DNA of 64,000 bases from positions 5,001 to 69,000 of the forward strand of contig CAUYUJ010016714.1 of assembly GCA_963575745.1 (NCBI GenBank), in the 5' to 3' direction. Shown here piece by piece: positions 63,871 to 64,000 of this stretch. The translations under genes and the position numbers were made by a program. This DNA is from Prorocentrum cordatum. Taxonomy: Eukaryota > Sar > Dinophyceae > Prorocentrales > Prorocentraceae. The notes beneath the pieces are model-generated. The model was not told where the DNA came from, searched no databases, and worked only from the letters and a program-made list of their open reading frames with translations. The number at the start of each line of letters is the position of its first letter. Position 1 is the stretch's first letter.

Positions 63871-64000
63871 GGAGGGCAGGAGGCAGGAAGGACCTGGGAG
63901 GGAAGGATGAGGCAGGGAATTCGCTGGAATCCACGGGGCGGCAGCGAACTCAGCGATCCTCAATCAGTGCGCCAGGCGGCGGGCCACGGAGGACGGCCTC

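Overview
The window looks like nuclear DNA of a dinoflagellate, most plausibly a Prorocentrum-type species. The genus is an inference. The signs are GC-rich coding DNA, exons separated by introns full of GGA/TCC, GTC, TATATG and TCA simple repeats, introns that appear to use GA or GC as well as GT donors, palindromic introner-like elements, decayed LINE retrotransposons, and every supported gene lying on the minus strand. There is no prokaryotic gene packing, and most long open frames are translated simple repeats or antisense shadows.

Minus-strand gene region, 15.6 to 0.7 kb (transcribed right to left). From about 15.6 to 5.2 kb there is a chain of exons of one or more unfamiliar genes: an RNase H/hAT-transposase-like segment (14.66-13.33 kb), an exon with an AT-hook (12.39-11.23 kb), an exon with a PHD-like zinc finger (11.19-10.18 kb), several small exons, and a final 1.5 kb exon (6.7-5.17 kb) resembling a C5-cytosine DNA methyltransferase whose Pro-Cys catalytic motif is replaced. 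A second gene (A; 4,382-701, three exons, about 1,137 residues, unknown function) follows. Between 24.8 and 17 kb lies a partly decayed set of exons, including a gene (B) that appears paralogous to gene A.

Kinesin-2 gene, 44.0 to 28.5 kb. The best identified gene is a six-exon homologue of kinesin-associated protein 3 (KAP), about 858 residues, on the minus strand. Exon junctions were placed by matching reading frame to the KAP family from memory. Intron 1 (196 nt) is essentially one terminal-inverted-repeat element flanked by an AGGAC direct repeat, with GA-AG ends. Intron 4 is about 4.2 kb and intron 5 about 7.5 kb. Intron 5 contains a decayed 4.4 kb LINE, a 166-bp satellite and long TATATG repeats.

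Repeat-rich region, 45 to 64 kb. This holds a 760-bp ATCGATCTCACA minisatellite, dispersed composite repeats that carry different minisatellite cores, C-rich arrays with GGTTCGAACC motifs, an 80-bp satellite (53.3-53.96 kb), a hypothetical minus-strand gene (55.43-54.61 kb), a second broken LINE with a recognisable endonuclease domain (59.3-57.4 kb), degenerate TGTGGTGCAA repeats, and simple repeats to the end. No rRNA, tRNA or CRISPR was found.

All exon limits are by eye: no splice predictor, alignment program or database was used.
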